A program made the translations under genes and the position numbers. The notes below the pieces were generated by a model. The model saw nothing but the letters and a program-made list of their open reading frames with translations. It made no database searches and had not been told where the DNA came from. DNA of 64,000 nt from Streptomyces sp. TSRI0281. Its GTDB lineage: Bacteria > Actinomycetota > Actinomycetes > Streptomycetales > Streptomycetaceae. Position 1 is the stretch's first letter. Each line of letters starts with the position of its first letter. The stretch is taken from positions 1,296,112 to 1,360,111 of the forward strand of contig NZ_LWLE01000001.1 in assembly GCF_001905125.1 (NCBI RefSeq), read 5' to 3'. Of the stretch, positions 7,579-17,173 are shown one piece after another.

Positions 7579-9114
7579 ATGCTGCTCGCCCGGCTCGCCC
7601 ACGTGTCCCTCCAGGTCGCCGCCATGTCCGCGCGGAACCGGAAGGTGGCCCTGCTGGCCGAGCTGTTCCGGGACGCCGGGCCGGACGACGTACCGATCGT
7701 GATTCCGTACCTCGCGGGCCGCCTGCCGCAGGGACGGCTGGGCATCGGGTGGCGCACACTGGGCGACCCGGTGCCGCCCGCCGCCGCTCCCACCCTCACC
7801 GTGACCGGGGTTGACTCCGAGCTCACCGCGCTCGGCGCCCTGTCCGGCACGGGGTCCCGGGCCGTCCGCCGCGAGCGTCTGCGCGCCCTGCTCGGCGCGG
7901 CCACCGCCGACGAACAGCACTTCCTGCGGGCACTGCTCACCGGCGAGGTACGCCAGGGCGCGCTCGACGCCGTCGCCGTCGACGCCCTGGCGCGGGCCGC
8001 CGAAGCGCCGCCCGCCGAGGTGCGGCGCGCCGTGATGCTCGCCGGGTCGCTCCAGTACGTGGCGCGGGCCCTGCTGGCGGACGGGCCGGACGCGCTCGGC
8101 ACCTTCCGGCTCACCGTGGGCCGCCCGGTCCAGCCGATGCTGGCGCACACCGCACGCTCGGTCACCGAGGCGGTCGAGCGGCTCGGGCCGTGCGCCGTGG
8201 AGGAGAAGCTCGACGGCATCCGGGTGCAGGTGCACCGGGACGGTTCCCGCGTACGCGCCTACACACGCACCCTCGACGACATCACCGAGCGGCTGCCCGA
8301 CGTGGTCACCGCCGTGGCCGGATTCCCGGGGGACCGGTTCATCCTCGACGGCGAGGTGATCGCGCTCGGGGACGACGGGAGGCCGCGCCCGTTCCAGGAG
8401 ACCGCCGCCCGGGTGGGCTCCCGGCGTGACGTTCCCGGCGCGGCGGCGCACGTCCCGGTCGTCCCCGTCTTCTTCGACGCGCTGTCCGTCGACGGCGAGG
8501 CACTCCTGGACCTGCCCTTCACCGCCCGGCACGCGGCGCTGGCCCGGCTGGTCCCCGAGACGCTGCGGGTACGGCGCACGCTGGTACCCGACCCGGACGA
8601 CGGGGCCGCCCTCCTGGCCGCCGATACCTTCCTGGCCGACACGCTGGAACGCGGCCACGAGGGCGTCGTCGTCAAGGGCCTCGGCGCGCCCTACAGCGCC
8701 GGCCGGCGCGGCGCCTCGTGGCTGAAGGTGAAGCCGGTGCACACCCTGGACCTGGTGGTGCTGGCCGCCGAATGGGGACACGGCAGGCGTACCGGCAAGC
8801 TGTCCAACCTGCACCTGGGGGCTCGGCTGCCGGACGGCTCGTACGCCATGCTCGGCAAGACCTTCAAGGGACTCACCGACACGATGCTCAGCCGGCAGAC
8901 CGAGCGGCTGGGCGAGCTGGCCACCGGAGACGACGGATTCGTGGTGACCGTGCGCCCGGAACTGGTCGTGGAGATCGCCTACGACGGACTCCAGCGCTCC
9001 ACCCGCTATCCGGCCGGGGTGACCCTGCGCTTCGCACGGGTGCTGCGCTACCGCGAGGACAAGCGGCCGCAGGAGGCGGACACCCTGGAAACGGTCCTCT
9101 CCCGGCAGAGCTGA
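7579..9114 (+). CDS. ATP-dependent DNA ligase
   Basis: A 511-residue ligase that seals nicks with ATP, distinct from the essential NAD-dependent LigA. The N-terminal DNA-binding domain (residues ~1-180) is followed by the nucleotidyltransferase core with the adenylated lysine K210 in EEKLDGIRVQ. Motif III is DRFILDGEVIA, motif IV is GHEGVVVKGL and motif V is SWLKVKPVHTLDLVV. The OB domain ends in VVEIAYDGLQRSTRYPAGVT. The length is normal for the actinobacterial LigB/Lig I-type enzyme, which is accessory to repair. It is monocistronic, with a strong terminator after the stop. Confidence 0.93.
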   Translation: MLLARLAHVSLQVAAMSARNRKVALLAELFRDAGPDDVPIVIPYLAGRLPQGRLGIGWRTLGDPVPPAAAPTLTVTGVDSELTALGALSGTGSRAVRRERLRALLGAATADEQHFLRALLTGEVRQGALDAVAVDALARAAEAPPAEVRRAVMLAGSLQYVARALLADGPDALGTFRLTVGRPVQPMLAHTARSVTEAVERLGPCAVEEKLDGIRVQVHRDGSRVRAYTRTLDDITERLPDVVTAVAGFPGDRFILDGEVIALGDDGRPRPFQETAARVGSRRDVPGAAAHVPVVPVFFDALSVDGEALLDLPFTARHAALARLVPETLRVRRTLVPDPDDGAALLAADTFLADTLERGHEGVVVKGLGAPYSAGRRGASWLKVKPVHTLDLVVLAAEWGHGRRTGKLSNLHLGARLPDGSYAMLGKTFKGLTDTMLSRQTERLGELATGDDGFVVTVRPELVVEIAYDGLQRSTRYPAGVTLRFARVLRYREDKRPQEADTLETVLSRQS

Positions 9115-9119
9115 CACAG

Positions 9120-9151
9120 GGCCGCGTTCCGCGGCGCGGAGGAACGCGGCC
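9120..9151. terminator. Bidirectional hairpin terminator
   Basis: GGCCGCGTTCC-N10-GGAACGCGGCC is a perfect 11-bp stem between the convergent ligase and NADH dehydrogenase genes. No U-tract follows, as is common in Streptomyces. Confidence 0.8.
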
Positions 9152-9179
9152 TTGGCGCAGAGGGGGGGCGGACCGGCCG

Positions 9180-10541
9180 TCAGTGGCGGATCACCGCCGA
9201 CTCGGTGTACTCCTTGATCTGCTCCGGCGTCAGATAGGAGTCCGTGTACTCGAAGTCCCGCAGCGTGGCCGGCTTGCGGGACTGGAATCCGGTCCGTACG
9301 AAGTCGTCACCGGCGACCGCGTTGAGCATCCAGTTCGTCAGGACCCGGGTCTTGGCCACATTCGTCCGCAGCGCCGACCAGTGGTAGCCGCGCGCCACCG
9401 CCTGCGCCGGCAGCCCCTTCAGCTCGATGCCGAGCGGCTTGGACACCGCGTCCGTGCCACCGAGGTCCACGACCAGACCGAGATCCTTGTGGACGTAGTT
9501 CCGCAACGGGCGGCCACGCAACGACGCGATGAGGTTGTCCGCCAGCAGGCGGCCCTGGCGCATGGCGTGCTGGGCAGTCGGCGGGCAGATCGCGCCGTCG
9601 CCCTTGGCCAGGTCCGGCACCGCCGCGGCGTCACCGAGCGAGAACACCCCGTCCGAGCAGGGCAGCTTCAGCTCGGGTGTCACGGCGAGCCGGCCGCGTA
9701 CCGTCTCCGCACCGAGCGTGGCGATCAGCGGGCTGGCCGCGACTCCGGCCGTCCAGATCAGCGTGCGGCAGGGCAGCACCCGGCCGTCGGTGAACGTCAC
9801 CTGTTCCGGTCCGGCTTCGGCGATCGAGACCCCCAGCGACACTTCGATACCGCGCTTGCGCAGCACCTCCAGAGCGCTCAGCCCCAGCTTGTCGCCGAGC
9901 TCCGGCATGAGCTTGGGAGCGATGTCGATCAGATGCCACTTGATCAGCTTCGGATCCAGCCGCGGGTAGCGCTTGACGGCGCTCGTGGTGAGCCGCTGCA
10001 GACAGGCCGCGGTCTCCGTGCCCGCGTAGCCTCCGCCGACCACGACGAACCGCAGCCGGGAGGCCCGCTCCTCCTCGTCCTGACTGGCATCCGCCAGATC
10101 GAGCTGGGCGATGACATGGTCGCGGATATAGGCGGCCTCGGCGAGCGTCTTCATACCCCGGGCGTTGTCCAGGAGACCGGGGATGTCGAACGTCCGGGTG
10201 ACGCTGCCCGCAGCGAGCACGATGTAGTCGTACGGCTCGTTCACGATCTCGTCGGTGATCTTGCGGATCACACAGACCTTCGCCGCGGTGTCCACACCGA
10301 TGGCCCCGCCGGGGACGATCCGGGTGCGGTGCCGACTGCTGCGCCGCAGCGAGACGGCGACCGATTGCGGAGTGAGCACCCCGGCGGCGACCTGGGGCAG
10401 CAGCGGCAGATACAGCTGATAGGAGAACGGGGTGACGAGCGTGATCTCGGCTTCCCCGGGGGCCAGCCGGCGCTCCAGACGGCGTACGCATTCGATACCG
10501 GCGAAGCCGGCGCCGACAACGAGAATCCTGGGTGGTGCCAC
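9180..10541 (-). CDS. ndh: Type II NADH dehydrogenase (NDH-2)
   Basis: A 453-residue FAD enzyme that passes electrons from NADH to menaquinone without pumping protons. FAD binding is RILVVGAGFAGIECVRRLE, NADH binding is LRFVVVGGGYAGTETAACLQ, and the second FAD contact is DGVFSLGDAAAVPD. The quinone-site region AICPPTAQHAMRQGRLLADN is present. The start is a GTG at 10541. Membrane attachment would be through the C-terminal ~70 residues. It is alone on its strand with 164 bp upstream to the ABC exporter stop. Confidence 0.92.
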   Translation of the reverse strand: MAPPRILVVGAGFAGIECVRRLERRLAPGEAEITLVTPFSYQLYLPLLPQVAAGVLTPQSVAVSLRRSSRHRTRIVPGGAIGVDTAAKVCVIRKITDEIVNEPYDYIVLAAGSVTRTFDIPGLLDNARGMKTLAEAAYIRDHVIAQLDLADASQDEEERASRLRFVVVGGGYAGTETAACLQRLTTSAVKRYPRLDPKLIKWHLIDIAPKLMPELGDKLGLSALEVLRKRGIEVSLGVSIAEAGPEQVTFTDGRVLPCRTLIWTAGVAASPLIATLGAETVRGRLAVTPELKLPCSDGVFSLGDAAAVPDLAKGDGAICPPTAQHAMRQGRLLADNLIASLRGRPLRNYVHKDLGLVVDLGGTDAVSKPLGIELKGLPAQAVARGYHWSALRTNVAKTRVLTNWMLNAVAGDDFVRTGFQSRKPATLRDFEYTDSYLTPEQIKEYTESAVIRH

Positions 10542-10705
10542 GGTGTGCGTCCCTTCTCGGGCTTACGCGGTCCTGAGCTCGCCTGCCCCGTATTCCGGGC
10601 CGGTCACCTCATCCTCACCGGGCACCGCCGAATTCGCCTCCCGGCGCCGGGCAGCCCCGGGGCGGTGGCCGCGGCCGATCCGCCCCAGGGCCGGACCCGC
10701 GTGGC

Positions 10706-12487
10706 TCAGCCGTGCCAGGAGCGCCACAGCGCCGCGTACGCACCGTCCGCCGCCACCAGGTCGTCATGGCTGCCCAGCTCACTGATCCGCCCGTTCTCCA
10801 CTACCGCGATCACATCCGCGTCGTGCGCGGTGTGCAGCCGGTGCGCGATCGCCACGACCGTACGCCCGTCCAGCACCCGGGCCAGCGAACGTTCCAGATG
10901 ACGGGCCGCCCTCGGGTCCAGGAGCGAGGTCGCCTCGTCCAGCACGAGCGTGTGCGGATCCGCGAGCACCAGCCGGGCCAGTGCGATCTGCTGAGCCTGC
11001 GCCGGGGTGAGCGCCAGACCGCCCGAACCGACCTCCGTGTCCAGACCCTTCTCCAGCGCCTTCGCCCACCCGTCCGCGTCGACCGCGGCCAACGAGGCCC
11101 ACAGCTCCGCGTCGCCCGCGCCGTCCCGGGCGAGCAGCAGGTTGTCGCGGAGCGAGCCGACGAAGACATGGTGCTCCTGGTTGACCAGGGCCACGTGCTC
11201 ACGCACCCGCTCCGCCGTCATCCGGGACAGCTCGGCACCGCCGAGTGTCACCTCACCGGTCCTCGGCGCGTAGATCCCCGCCAGCAGCCGCCCGAGCGTG
11301 GACTTGCCCGCACCCGAAGGGCCCACCAGAGCGAGGCGGGTGCCCGGGGCGACGTCGAGCGTCACCTTGTGGAGCACGTCGACCCCGGTCCGGTACCCGA
11401 AGTGCACCTCGTCGGCCCGTACCTCACGGCCGTCGGGCCCGACCCCGGCGTCGCCCGCGTCCGGCTCGATCTCCCGCACGCCGACCAGCCGGGCCAGCGA
11501 CACCTGGGCCACCTGGAGCTCGTCGTACCAGCGCAGGATCAGCCCGATCGGGTCGACCATCATCTGGGCCAGCAGTGCCCCCGTCGTCAGCTGCCCGACG
11601 GTGATCCAGCCCTCGATGACGAACCAGCCGCCGAGCATCAGCACGGCACCGAGGATCGTCACGTACGTGGCGTTGATGACGGGGAACAGCACCGAGCGCA
11701 GGAACAGGGTGTACCGCTCCCAGGCCGTCCACTCCTTGATCCGCCGGTCCGAGAGGGCCACCCGCCGGGCCCCCAGCCGGTGCGCCTCCACGGTCCGCCC
11801 GGCATCCACGGTCTCGGCGAGCATCGCGGCGACCGCCGCGTATCCGGCGGCCTCCGAGCGGTACGCGGACGGGGCACGCCGGAAGTACCAGCGGCAGCCC
11901 ACGATGAGCACCGGCAGGGAGACCAGCACGGCCAGCGCCAGCGGCGGAGCGGTCACGGTCAGCGCGCCGAGCAGCAGCCCGGCCCACACCACCCCGATCG
12001 CGAGCTGCGGCACGGCCTCGCGCATCGCGTTGGCCAGCCGGTCGATGTCCGTGGTGATGCGGGAGAGCAGATCACCCGTGCCGGCCCGCTCCAGGACACC
12101 CGGCGGCAGCCCGACCGACCGTACGAGGAAGTCCTCGCGCAGATCGGCCAGCATCTCCTCACCGAGCATCGCGCTGCGCAGCCGCATGGTCCGGGTGAAC
12201 AGCGTCTGGACGACCAGCGCGAGCGCGAACACCGCGGCGGTGCGCTCCAGATGAAGGTCGGTCACCCCGTTCGACAAATCCTCGACCAGTCCGCCCAGCA
12301 GATATGGACCGACGATCGACGCGATCACCGCCACCGCGTTCACCGAGATGAGCACGGTGAACGGTGTGCGGTGGCGCCGCAGCAGGTCACGTACGTAGGC
12401 CCGTACGGTCGCCGGTGTACCGACCGGCAGGGTCGTCGCCGACTCCGGGGCGTCCGGGTCGTACGCCGGTGGTGCGACGCCGATCAT
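10706..12487 (-). CDS. ABC exporter subunit B, catalytic Walker A but degenerate signature
   Basis: A 593-residue half-transporter: six-helix membrane domain (residues ~35-325) then an ATPase domain (~350-593). Walker A is intact (LVGPSGAGKSTLGRLLAG, near residue 386), Walker B is TLVLDEATSLLD, and the H-loop His is present in VAIAHRLHTAHD. The ABC signature is LTPAQAQQ instead of LSGGQ. The start overlaps the stop of the upstream subunit by 4 bp (ATGA), so translation is coupled. Together they would make a heterodimeric exporter. The cargo is unknown. Confidence 0.9.
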   Translation of the reverse strand: MIGVAPPAYDPDAPESATTLPVGTPATVRAYVRDLLRRHRTPFTVLISVNAVAVIASIVGPYLLGGLVEDLSNGVTDLHLERTAAVFALALVVQTLFTRTMRLRSAMLGEEMLADLREDFLVRSVGLPPGVLERAGTGDLLSRITTDIDRLANAMREAVPQLAIGVVWAGLLLGALTVTAPPLALAVLVSLPVLIVGCRWYFRRAPSAYRSEAAGYAAVAAMLAETVDAGRTVEAHRLGARRVALSDRRIKEWTAWERYTLFLRSVLFPVINATYVTILGAVLMLGGWFVIEGWITVGQLTTGALLAQMMVDPIGLILRWYDELQVAQVSLARLVGVREIEPDAGDAGVGPDGREVRADEVHFGYRTGVDVLHKVTLDVAPGTRLALVGPSGAGKSTLGRLLAGIYAPRTGEVTLGGAELSRMTAERVREHVALVNQEHHVFVGSLRDNLLLARDGAGDAELWASLAAVDADGWAKALEKGLDTEVGSGGLALTPAQAQQIALARLVLADPHTLVLDEATSLLDPRAARHLERSLARVLDGRTVVAIAHRLHTAHDADVIAVVENGRISELGSHDDLVAADGAYAALWRSWHG

Positions 12488-14331
12488 GCCCTCTCCTCGA
12501 TTTCCTCGATCGCGTTGATCGCTTCGATGCCGGCGATCCCCTCGGGTGCGGCCGGTGCCGCGACTTCGTCGTCGGTCTCGCGGGTGACGACCGCCCGGTA
12601 GTGCGGTTCGGTGCACAGCAGTTCGCGGTGGCTGCCGACGGCCACGACAGTGCCCCCGTGGATCAGGACCACCCGGTCGGCCAGGTCGAGCAGCAGCGGT
12701 GACGAGGCGAACGCGACCGTCGTGCGCCCCTGGCGCAGCCGCTTGATGCCCGCCGCGACCCTCGCCTCCGTGTGCGAGTCGACGGCGGACGTCGGCTCGT
12801 CCAGCACCAGCGCCTCCGGGTCCGTGACCAGGGAACGGGCCAGCGCGAGCCGCTGGCGCTGGCCACCGGAGAGCGACCGGCCCCGCTCGGTGATCCGGGT
12901 CCTCATCGGATCGCCGTCCGTGTCGAGCGACGCCTGGGCCAGCGCGTCCAGCACATCGCCGCACTGGGCCGCCTCCAGCGCGTCCTCGGCGGCCACCTGG
13001 CCGGACGAAGGAACGTCGAGCAGCTCCCGGAGCGTCCCGGAGAGCAGCACCGGGTCCTTGTCCTGCACCAGTACGGCGGCCCGCGCCGAGTCCAGCGGCA
13101 GTTCGTCCAGCGGTACGCCACCGAGCAGCACCGAAGGAGCCGTCGGGGCGGGCCCGTCCACCTCGTCGGTGTCCTCGGTCTGCGCGTGCCCGCCGAGCCG
13201 CTCGGCCAGCCGGCCCGCCTCGTCCGGATCGCCGCAGACCACGGCCGTGAGGAGACCCTGGGGGGCCATCAGCCCGGTGACGGGGTCGTACAGATCGCCC
13301 GACGGTGCCGTGCCGTCGATCGTGGCGGTCCGCGCGCTGCGGTGCAGCGACAGCACCCGTACCGCGCGCTGCGCGGAGGGCCGCGAGAAGGAGTACGCCA
13401 TCGCGATCTCCTCGAAGTGCCGCAGCGGGAACAGCATCAGCGTCGCCGCGCTGTACACCGTGACCAGTTGGCCGATATCGATCTTCCCGTCCCGGGCCAG
13501 CGTCGCCCCGTACCAGACCAGTGAGATCAGCAGAACACCCGGCAGCAGGACCTGGATCGCCGAGATCAGCGCCCACATGCGGGCACTGCGCACGGCGGCC
13601 TTGCGGACCTCCTGGGAGGCACGCCGGTAGCGGCCGAGGAACAGCTCCTCGCCGCCGATGCCGCGCAGCACCCGCAGACCGGCGACCGTGTCGGAGGCCA
13701 GCTCGGTCGCCCTGCCCGCCTTCTCGCGCTGGAAGTCGGCGCGCCGGGTGGCGGGGGGGAGCAGGGGCAGTACGGCCAGTGCCAGTACGGGCATGGCGAT
13801 CGCCACCAGGACGCCGAGGGAGGGCAGATAGAGGACGAGCCCGACGCAGATCAGCACCAGGGCGGTGGCGGCCGAGGCGAACCGGGAGAGCGCTTCGACG
13901 AACCAGCCGATCTTCTCCACGTCGCCGGTGGAGACGGCGACGACCTCGCCCGCGGCGACCCGCCGGGTCAGCGCGGAGCCGAGTTCGGCGGTCTTGCGGG
14001 CCAGCAGTTGCTGGACCCGGGCGGCCGCGGTGATCCAGTTGGTGACCGCGGTCCGGTGGAGCATGGTGTCGCCGACCGCGATGAGTACGCCGAGAACCAC
14101 GATCAGCCCGCCGGACAGCGCGAGCCGCCCGCCGGAACGGTCGATGACGGCTTGGACGGTGACACCCACGGCGAGCGGGAGTCCGGCGATCGCCAGCTGG
14201 TGAAGCAGCCCCCAGGAGAGGGCCTTCAGCTGCCCGGCGAGCTGATTGCGCCCGAGCCAGAACAGGAAACGTGGGCCTGATCGGACATCGGGATCGCCGG
14301 GATCTGAGTACGGAAGATCGCGAATCTGCAT
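12484..14331 (-). CDS. ABC exporter subunit A, degenerate Walker A with canonical signature
   Basis: A 615-residue half-transporter and first gene of the pair. The membrane domain covers residues ~30-320 and the ATPase ~345-600. The P-loop is replaced by VVCGDPDEAGRLAERL near residue 366, with no Lys-Ser/Thr. The H-loop His is missing (AFASSPLLLDLAD). The signature SLSGGQRQRLALARSLV and Walker B ALVLDEPTSAVD are intact. It therefore cannot hydrolyse ATP at its own P-loop but completes the partner's site. The Ile/Glu-rich tail (IEAINAIEEIEERA) is unusual. The start is the ATG before QIRDLPY. Confidence 0.9.
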   Translation of the reverse strand: MQIRDLPYSDPGDPDVRSGPRFLFWLGRNQLAGQLKALSWGLLHQLAIAGLPLAVGVTVQAVIDRSGGRLALSGGLIVVLGVLIAVGDTMLHRTAVTNWITAAARVQQLLARKTAELGSALTRRVAAGEVVAVSTGDVEKIGWFVEALSRFASAATALVLICVGLVLYLPSLGVLVAIAMPVLALAVLPLLPPATRRADFQREKAGRATELASDTVAGLRVLRGIGGEELFLGRYRRASQEVRKAAVRSARMWALISAIQVLLPGVLLISLVWYGATLARDGKIDIGQLVTVYSAATLMLFPLRHFEEIAMAYSFSRPSAQRAVRVLSLHRSARTATIDGTAPSGDLYDPVTGLMAPQGLLTAVVCGDPDEAGRLAERLGGHAQTEDTDEVDGPAPTAPSVLLGGVPLDELPLDSARAAVLVQDKDPVLLSGTLRELLDVPSSGQVAAEDALEAAQCGDVLDALAQASLDTDGDPMRTRITERGRSLSGGQRQRLALARSLVTDPEALVLDEPTSAVDSHTEARVAAGIKRLRQGRTTVAFASSPLLLDLADRVVLIHGGTVVAVGSHRELLCTEPHYRAVVTRETDDEVAAPAAPEGIAGIEAINAIEEIEERA

Positions 14332-14480
14332 GACGTCCCAGGGCTCGGAAGGGCGGAGACCAGTGGTGGATCTCGATGTGCGGGTGGGGGACCAAACCGT
14401 GCAAGGTTCGCTTCCCGCCCCTGTCCGGGGCAACAGGTTTTCCGCGCGGTGGACTTCGGCCGTTCCCGCCGCGACGGTGG

Positions 14481-14590
14481 CAGTGACACGCGTGCAGTGA
14501 CAGCAGTGACAGCAGTGCAGTGAGAGCAGCGACGGCAGTGACAGCAGTGCAGTGAGAGCAGCGACAGCAGTGATGGTGGCAGTGACGGCC
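14481..14590. repeat. CAGTGA-rich tandem repeat, 32-bp period
   Basis: A 32-bp unit reading CAGTGACAGCAGTGCAGTGA and then GAGCAGCGAC starts at 14504 and again at 14536, with partial copies on both sides. It fills much of the 333-bp gap between the divergent ABC exporter and L,D-transpeptidase-like genes. The rest of the gap holds an AACC-N6-GGTT half-palindrome (about 14394-14410) and a GCCCC-N5-GGGGC hairpin near 14426. Confidence 0.7.
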
Positions 14591-14664
14591 GTGGTGTCCT
14601 CGGCCAGGGGGAGCGGGGTCCGACCGGTCTCCGCCCCGGCAGGCGGGGGTGCGACCATGGGCGG

Positions 14665-15387
14665 ATGCCGAGGCAACGTGCAGTGCGCATAGCGGTCGCC
14701 GCAGGAGTCTGCGGCGCGCTGTTGATCCCCCTGACCTCCTGCGGTGCGCCGCAGGGCGGCACGGGGCACCGCGATACCGGCCACGGGAAGGCGCGGGCCA
14801 CGGCTCCCGAGCGCGTACCGGGCGTCGGTGACCGGCTGCGGTCGAAGATTCCGAAGGCGTCTCGCCAGGTGGTGGCGGTGTACGGCGCGGGCAAGGACTC
14901 CCCGGACGCCACTGTCGTGCTCTACACGAAGGACGGCGCCGGCTGGGAGACATCGGGCCGATGGGCCGCCCACAACGGCAAGAAGGGCTGGACCACCGAC
15001 CACCGCGAGAACGACAAGCGCAGCCCGGTCGGTGTCTTCACGCTCAGCGACGCGGGCGGGGTCCTGCCGGATCCGGGCGCCCTCCTGCCGTACGCGGAGT
15101 CGGCCTCCTTCCAGGCGCCCCACTACTGGTCCAAGAGCCACTGGCACGACTTCGACTACGTCATCGCCATCGACTACAACCGTCTCAAGGGCACCCCGCC
15201 CAACGAGCCGACGCGCCCGCGGGGACAGACGAAGGGTGGCAGTATCTGGCTGCACATGGACCACGGCAGCGGCACATCGGCGTGTGTGAGCGTGCCGAAG
15301 TCCGCCATGCGGGTGCTGCTGCGGACCCTCGACCCGCGTCAGCATCCGGTCGTCGTCATGGGTGACCGGGCCACCCTCAAGGCCTGA
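14665..15387 (+). CDS. L,D-transpeptidase-like (YkuD) lipoprotein
   Basis: A 240-residue exported protein. The signal peptide ends in a lipobox, LIPLTSCG, so the mature protein would be anchored at Cys26 outside the membrane. The C-terminal domain carries WLHMDHGSGTSACVSVPKSA, matching the His...Ser/Thr-x-x-Cys active-site pattern of L,D-transpeptidase-type catalytic domains. Earlier KRSPVGVFTLSDAGG resembles the family's TPxGxF motif. It may remodel peptidoglycan or a related peptide; no cell-wall-binding domain is visible. A bidirectional terminator lies just after the stop. Confidence 0.78.
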   Translation: MPRQRAVRIAVAAGVCGALLIPLTSCGAPQGGTGHRDTGHGKARATAPERVPGVGDRLRSKIPKASRQVVAVYGAGKDSPDATVVLYTKDGAGWETSGRWAAHNGKKGWTTDHRENDKRSPVGVFTLSDAGGVLPDPGALLPYAESASFQAPHYWSKSHWHDFDYVIAIDYNRLKGTPPNEPTRPRGQTKGGSIWLHMDHGSGTSACVSVPKSAMRVLLRTLDPRQHPVVVMGDRATLKA

Positions 15388-15397
15388 CCGTGCGGGT

Positions 15398-15429
15398 GGG
15401 GGTCCCGCGCGCGTCGGCGCGGAACCCCC
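15398..15429. terminator. Bidirectional hairpin terminator
   Basis: GGGGG-TC-CCGCGC and GCGCGG-AA-CCCCC form a GC stem with one internal mismatch between the convergent L,D-transpeptidase-like and GH109-type genes. Confidence 0.7.
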
Positions 15430-15435
15430 GAGCCG

Positions 15436-16878
15436 TCACGCCTCCGGGTTCTCCGAGTCCATACCGGAACGGGCCTTCTTCCACTCACCGCGGGTGAAGT
15501 CCGGAATCTGCTGCGGGGCGCCCTTGGCCCTGATGGACAGATGACTGAGCGGTACGGGCGCCGTCCAGGTCGCCGCGTCGTACACATCGAAGTCGGGAAC
15601 GAGCCCGAGCCTCATGCACTGCATCAGCCGGAACACCATCATGTAGTCCATACCGCCGTGGCCGCCGGGCGGATTGGCGTGCTCCTTCCACAGCCAGTGG
15701 TCCCATTCGGCGTACTTGGAGAAGTCCGCCCACTCGTCGTCGGTGTGGTCGGGCTCGATGTAGATACGGGCCGGGTAGTCCTCGAAGACGCCCTTCGTGC
15801 CGCCGAGGCTGTTGATGCGCGAGTACGGGTGCGGCGTCGACACGTCGTGCTCCAGCCGGATGACCCGGCCCTTGGCGGTCTGGACGAGACTGATCGTCCG
15901 GTCGCTCTCGATATAGGTCTCCTTCCAGCTGGGGTCACCGGCCGGCATGTGCTCCTTGCGGTACGCGGCAAGGCCGAGCGCGGGCGAACCGACGCTGGTG
16001 ATGCTCACGGCGCGGTCCCCGCGGTTGATGTCCATGTAGTTGGAGACCGGCCCGAACCCGTGGTTGGGGTACAGGTCGCCCCGCAGCCTGGTGTGCCAGA
16101 GCCGGCGCCAGGGCCCCTCGTAGTAGTCGGGGTCGAACATCAGGCCGCGCAGATCGTGGTTGTACGCGCCCGCGCCGTGCAGCAGATCGCCGAAGAGACC
16201 GGCGTGCGCCATGCGCAGGACGCGCATCTCGTTCTGGCCGTAACAGCAGTTCTCCAACTGCATGCAGTGTCGCCGGGTGCGCTCGGAGAGGTCGACCAAC
16301 TCCCAGAGCTGGTCGAGCTGCAGCGCGATCGGACACTCCACACCGACATGCTTGCCGTTGAGCATGGCGGTCTTCGCCATCTCGAAGTGGAAGTCCCAGG
16401 GCGTCGCCACATAGACGAAGTCGATGTCCCCGCGCTTGCAGAGGTTCGCGTAGTCGTCCTCGCCGTTGGTGTAGACGGCCGGCGCCGGCTGACCGGCGGC
16501 GATGACCTTGGCGGACGCACTCTCGGCCTTGGTCTTGACCGGGTCACAGACGGCCACGACCCGCACTCCGGGGACGGCGAGGAAGAGATCGATCATGCTG
16601 CCGCCGCGGTTGCCGAGGCCCACGATGCCGACCCGGACGGTGGAACGTCCCTCGAAGGGTACGGAGACCATGGTGCGGCCCTTGCGCGCGGGTACGGCAG
16701 CGGCCTCCGGGCTCCGGGACCCGGTGGCGGGCGCGGCGGACGCGGTCCCGCCGCCCGGACCGCCGAGGCCGAGCCCGGCACCGGCCACTCCCGCCGTGGT
16801 CCAGAGCACCGAACGGCGGCTCGGTGAGCCACCGTTCGCCTCCTGCGGATCGTTCTCGTGCTGTGCGTCGTCGTTCAT
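15436..16878 (-). CDS. Secreted Gfo/Idh/MocA oxidoreductase, GH109-type glycosidase
   Basis: A 480-residue protein with a Tat signal ([20 protein letters not shown]). The NAD-binding Rossmann fold shows [20 protein letters not shown]. The rest matches GH109-type enzymes: [55 protein letters not shown] and [16 protein letters not shown]109 enzymes use NAD+ redox chemistry to hydrolyse alpha-N-acetylgalactosaminides; related members act on other sugars. Export by Tat fits folding with bound cofactor. It is monocistronic, with an unusually long 484-bp repeat-containing gap upstream. The exact sugar is not predictable. Confidence 0.85.
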   Translation of the reverse strand: MNDDAQHENDPQEANGGSPSRRSVLWTTAGVAGAGLGLGGPGGGTASAAPATGSRSPEAAAVPARKGRTMVSVPFEGRSTVRVGIVGLGNRGGSMIDLFLAVPGVRVVAVCDPVKTKAESASAKVIAAGQPAPAVYTNGEDDYANLCKRGDIDFVYVATPWDFHFEMAKTAMLNGKHVGVECPIALQLDQLWELVDLSERTRRHCMQLENCCYGQNEMRVLRMAHAGLFGDLLHGAGAYNHDLRGLMFDPDYYEGPWRRLWHTRLRGDLYPNHGFGPVSNYMDINRGDRAVSITSVGSPALGLAAYRKEHMPAGDPSWKETYIESDRTISLVQTAKGRVIRLEHDVSTPHPYSRINSLGGTKGVFEDYPARIYIEPDHTDDEWADFSKYAEWDHWLWKEHANPPGGHGGMDYMMVFRLMQCMRLGLVPDFDVYDAATWTAPVPLSHLSIRAKGAPQQIPDFTRGEWKKARSGMDSENPEA

Positions 16879-17122
16879 CGAGCCTCCAGGTGGGGTGGGG
16901 GTTCTGACGGTGCGCGTGCGGATCCGGAACCCCGGCTGTGCGACGGGGCCCGAACCTCGGTAAGGACCCTGGACGGTGAGGCTGGTGATGCGCAAGAGAT
17001 GCAATTGGACTCTCGCGCCGAAACCATGGACTTTCGTCCCGGCGGCGGGCCGTCACGTCGTACGGGATGCGTGCGCGCAGCATGAACGCCGGTGCGCCGC
17101 AGAGCGGGGCGCACCGGCGTGA

Positions 17123-17173
17123 GGGCACGGGCGTGCGGAGGGCACGGGCGTGCGGAGGGCACGGGCGTGCGGA
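17123..17173. repeat. Three perfect 17-bp direct repeats
   Basis: GGGCACGGGCGTGCGGA occurs three times head to tail (17123-17139, 17140-17156, 17157-17173), and a further near copy begins around 17223. A related GTGCCGGTGTACGGA pair lies between. The repeats lie inside the 484-bp gap (16879-17362), which otherwise holds no believable gene. Confidence 0.8.

Noticed and set aside
12484..14331. Calling the degenerate exporter subunit a pseudogene
   Set aside because: The frame, membrane domain, signature and Walker B are intact and the degeneracies of the two subunits are complementary, which argues for selection rather than decay.
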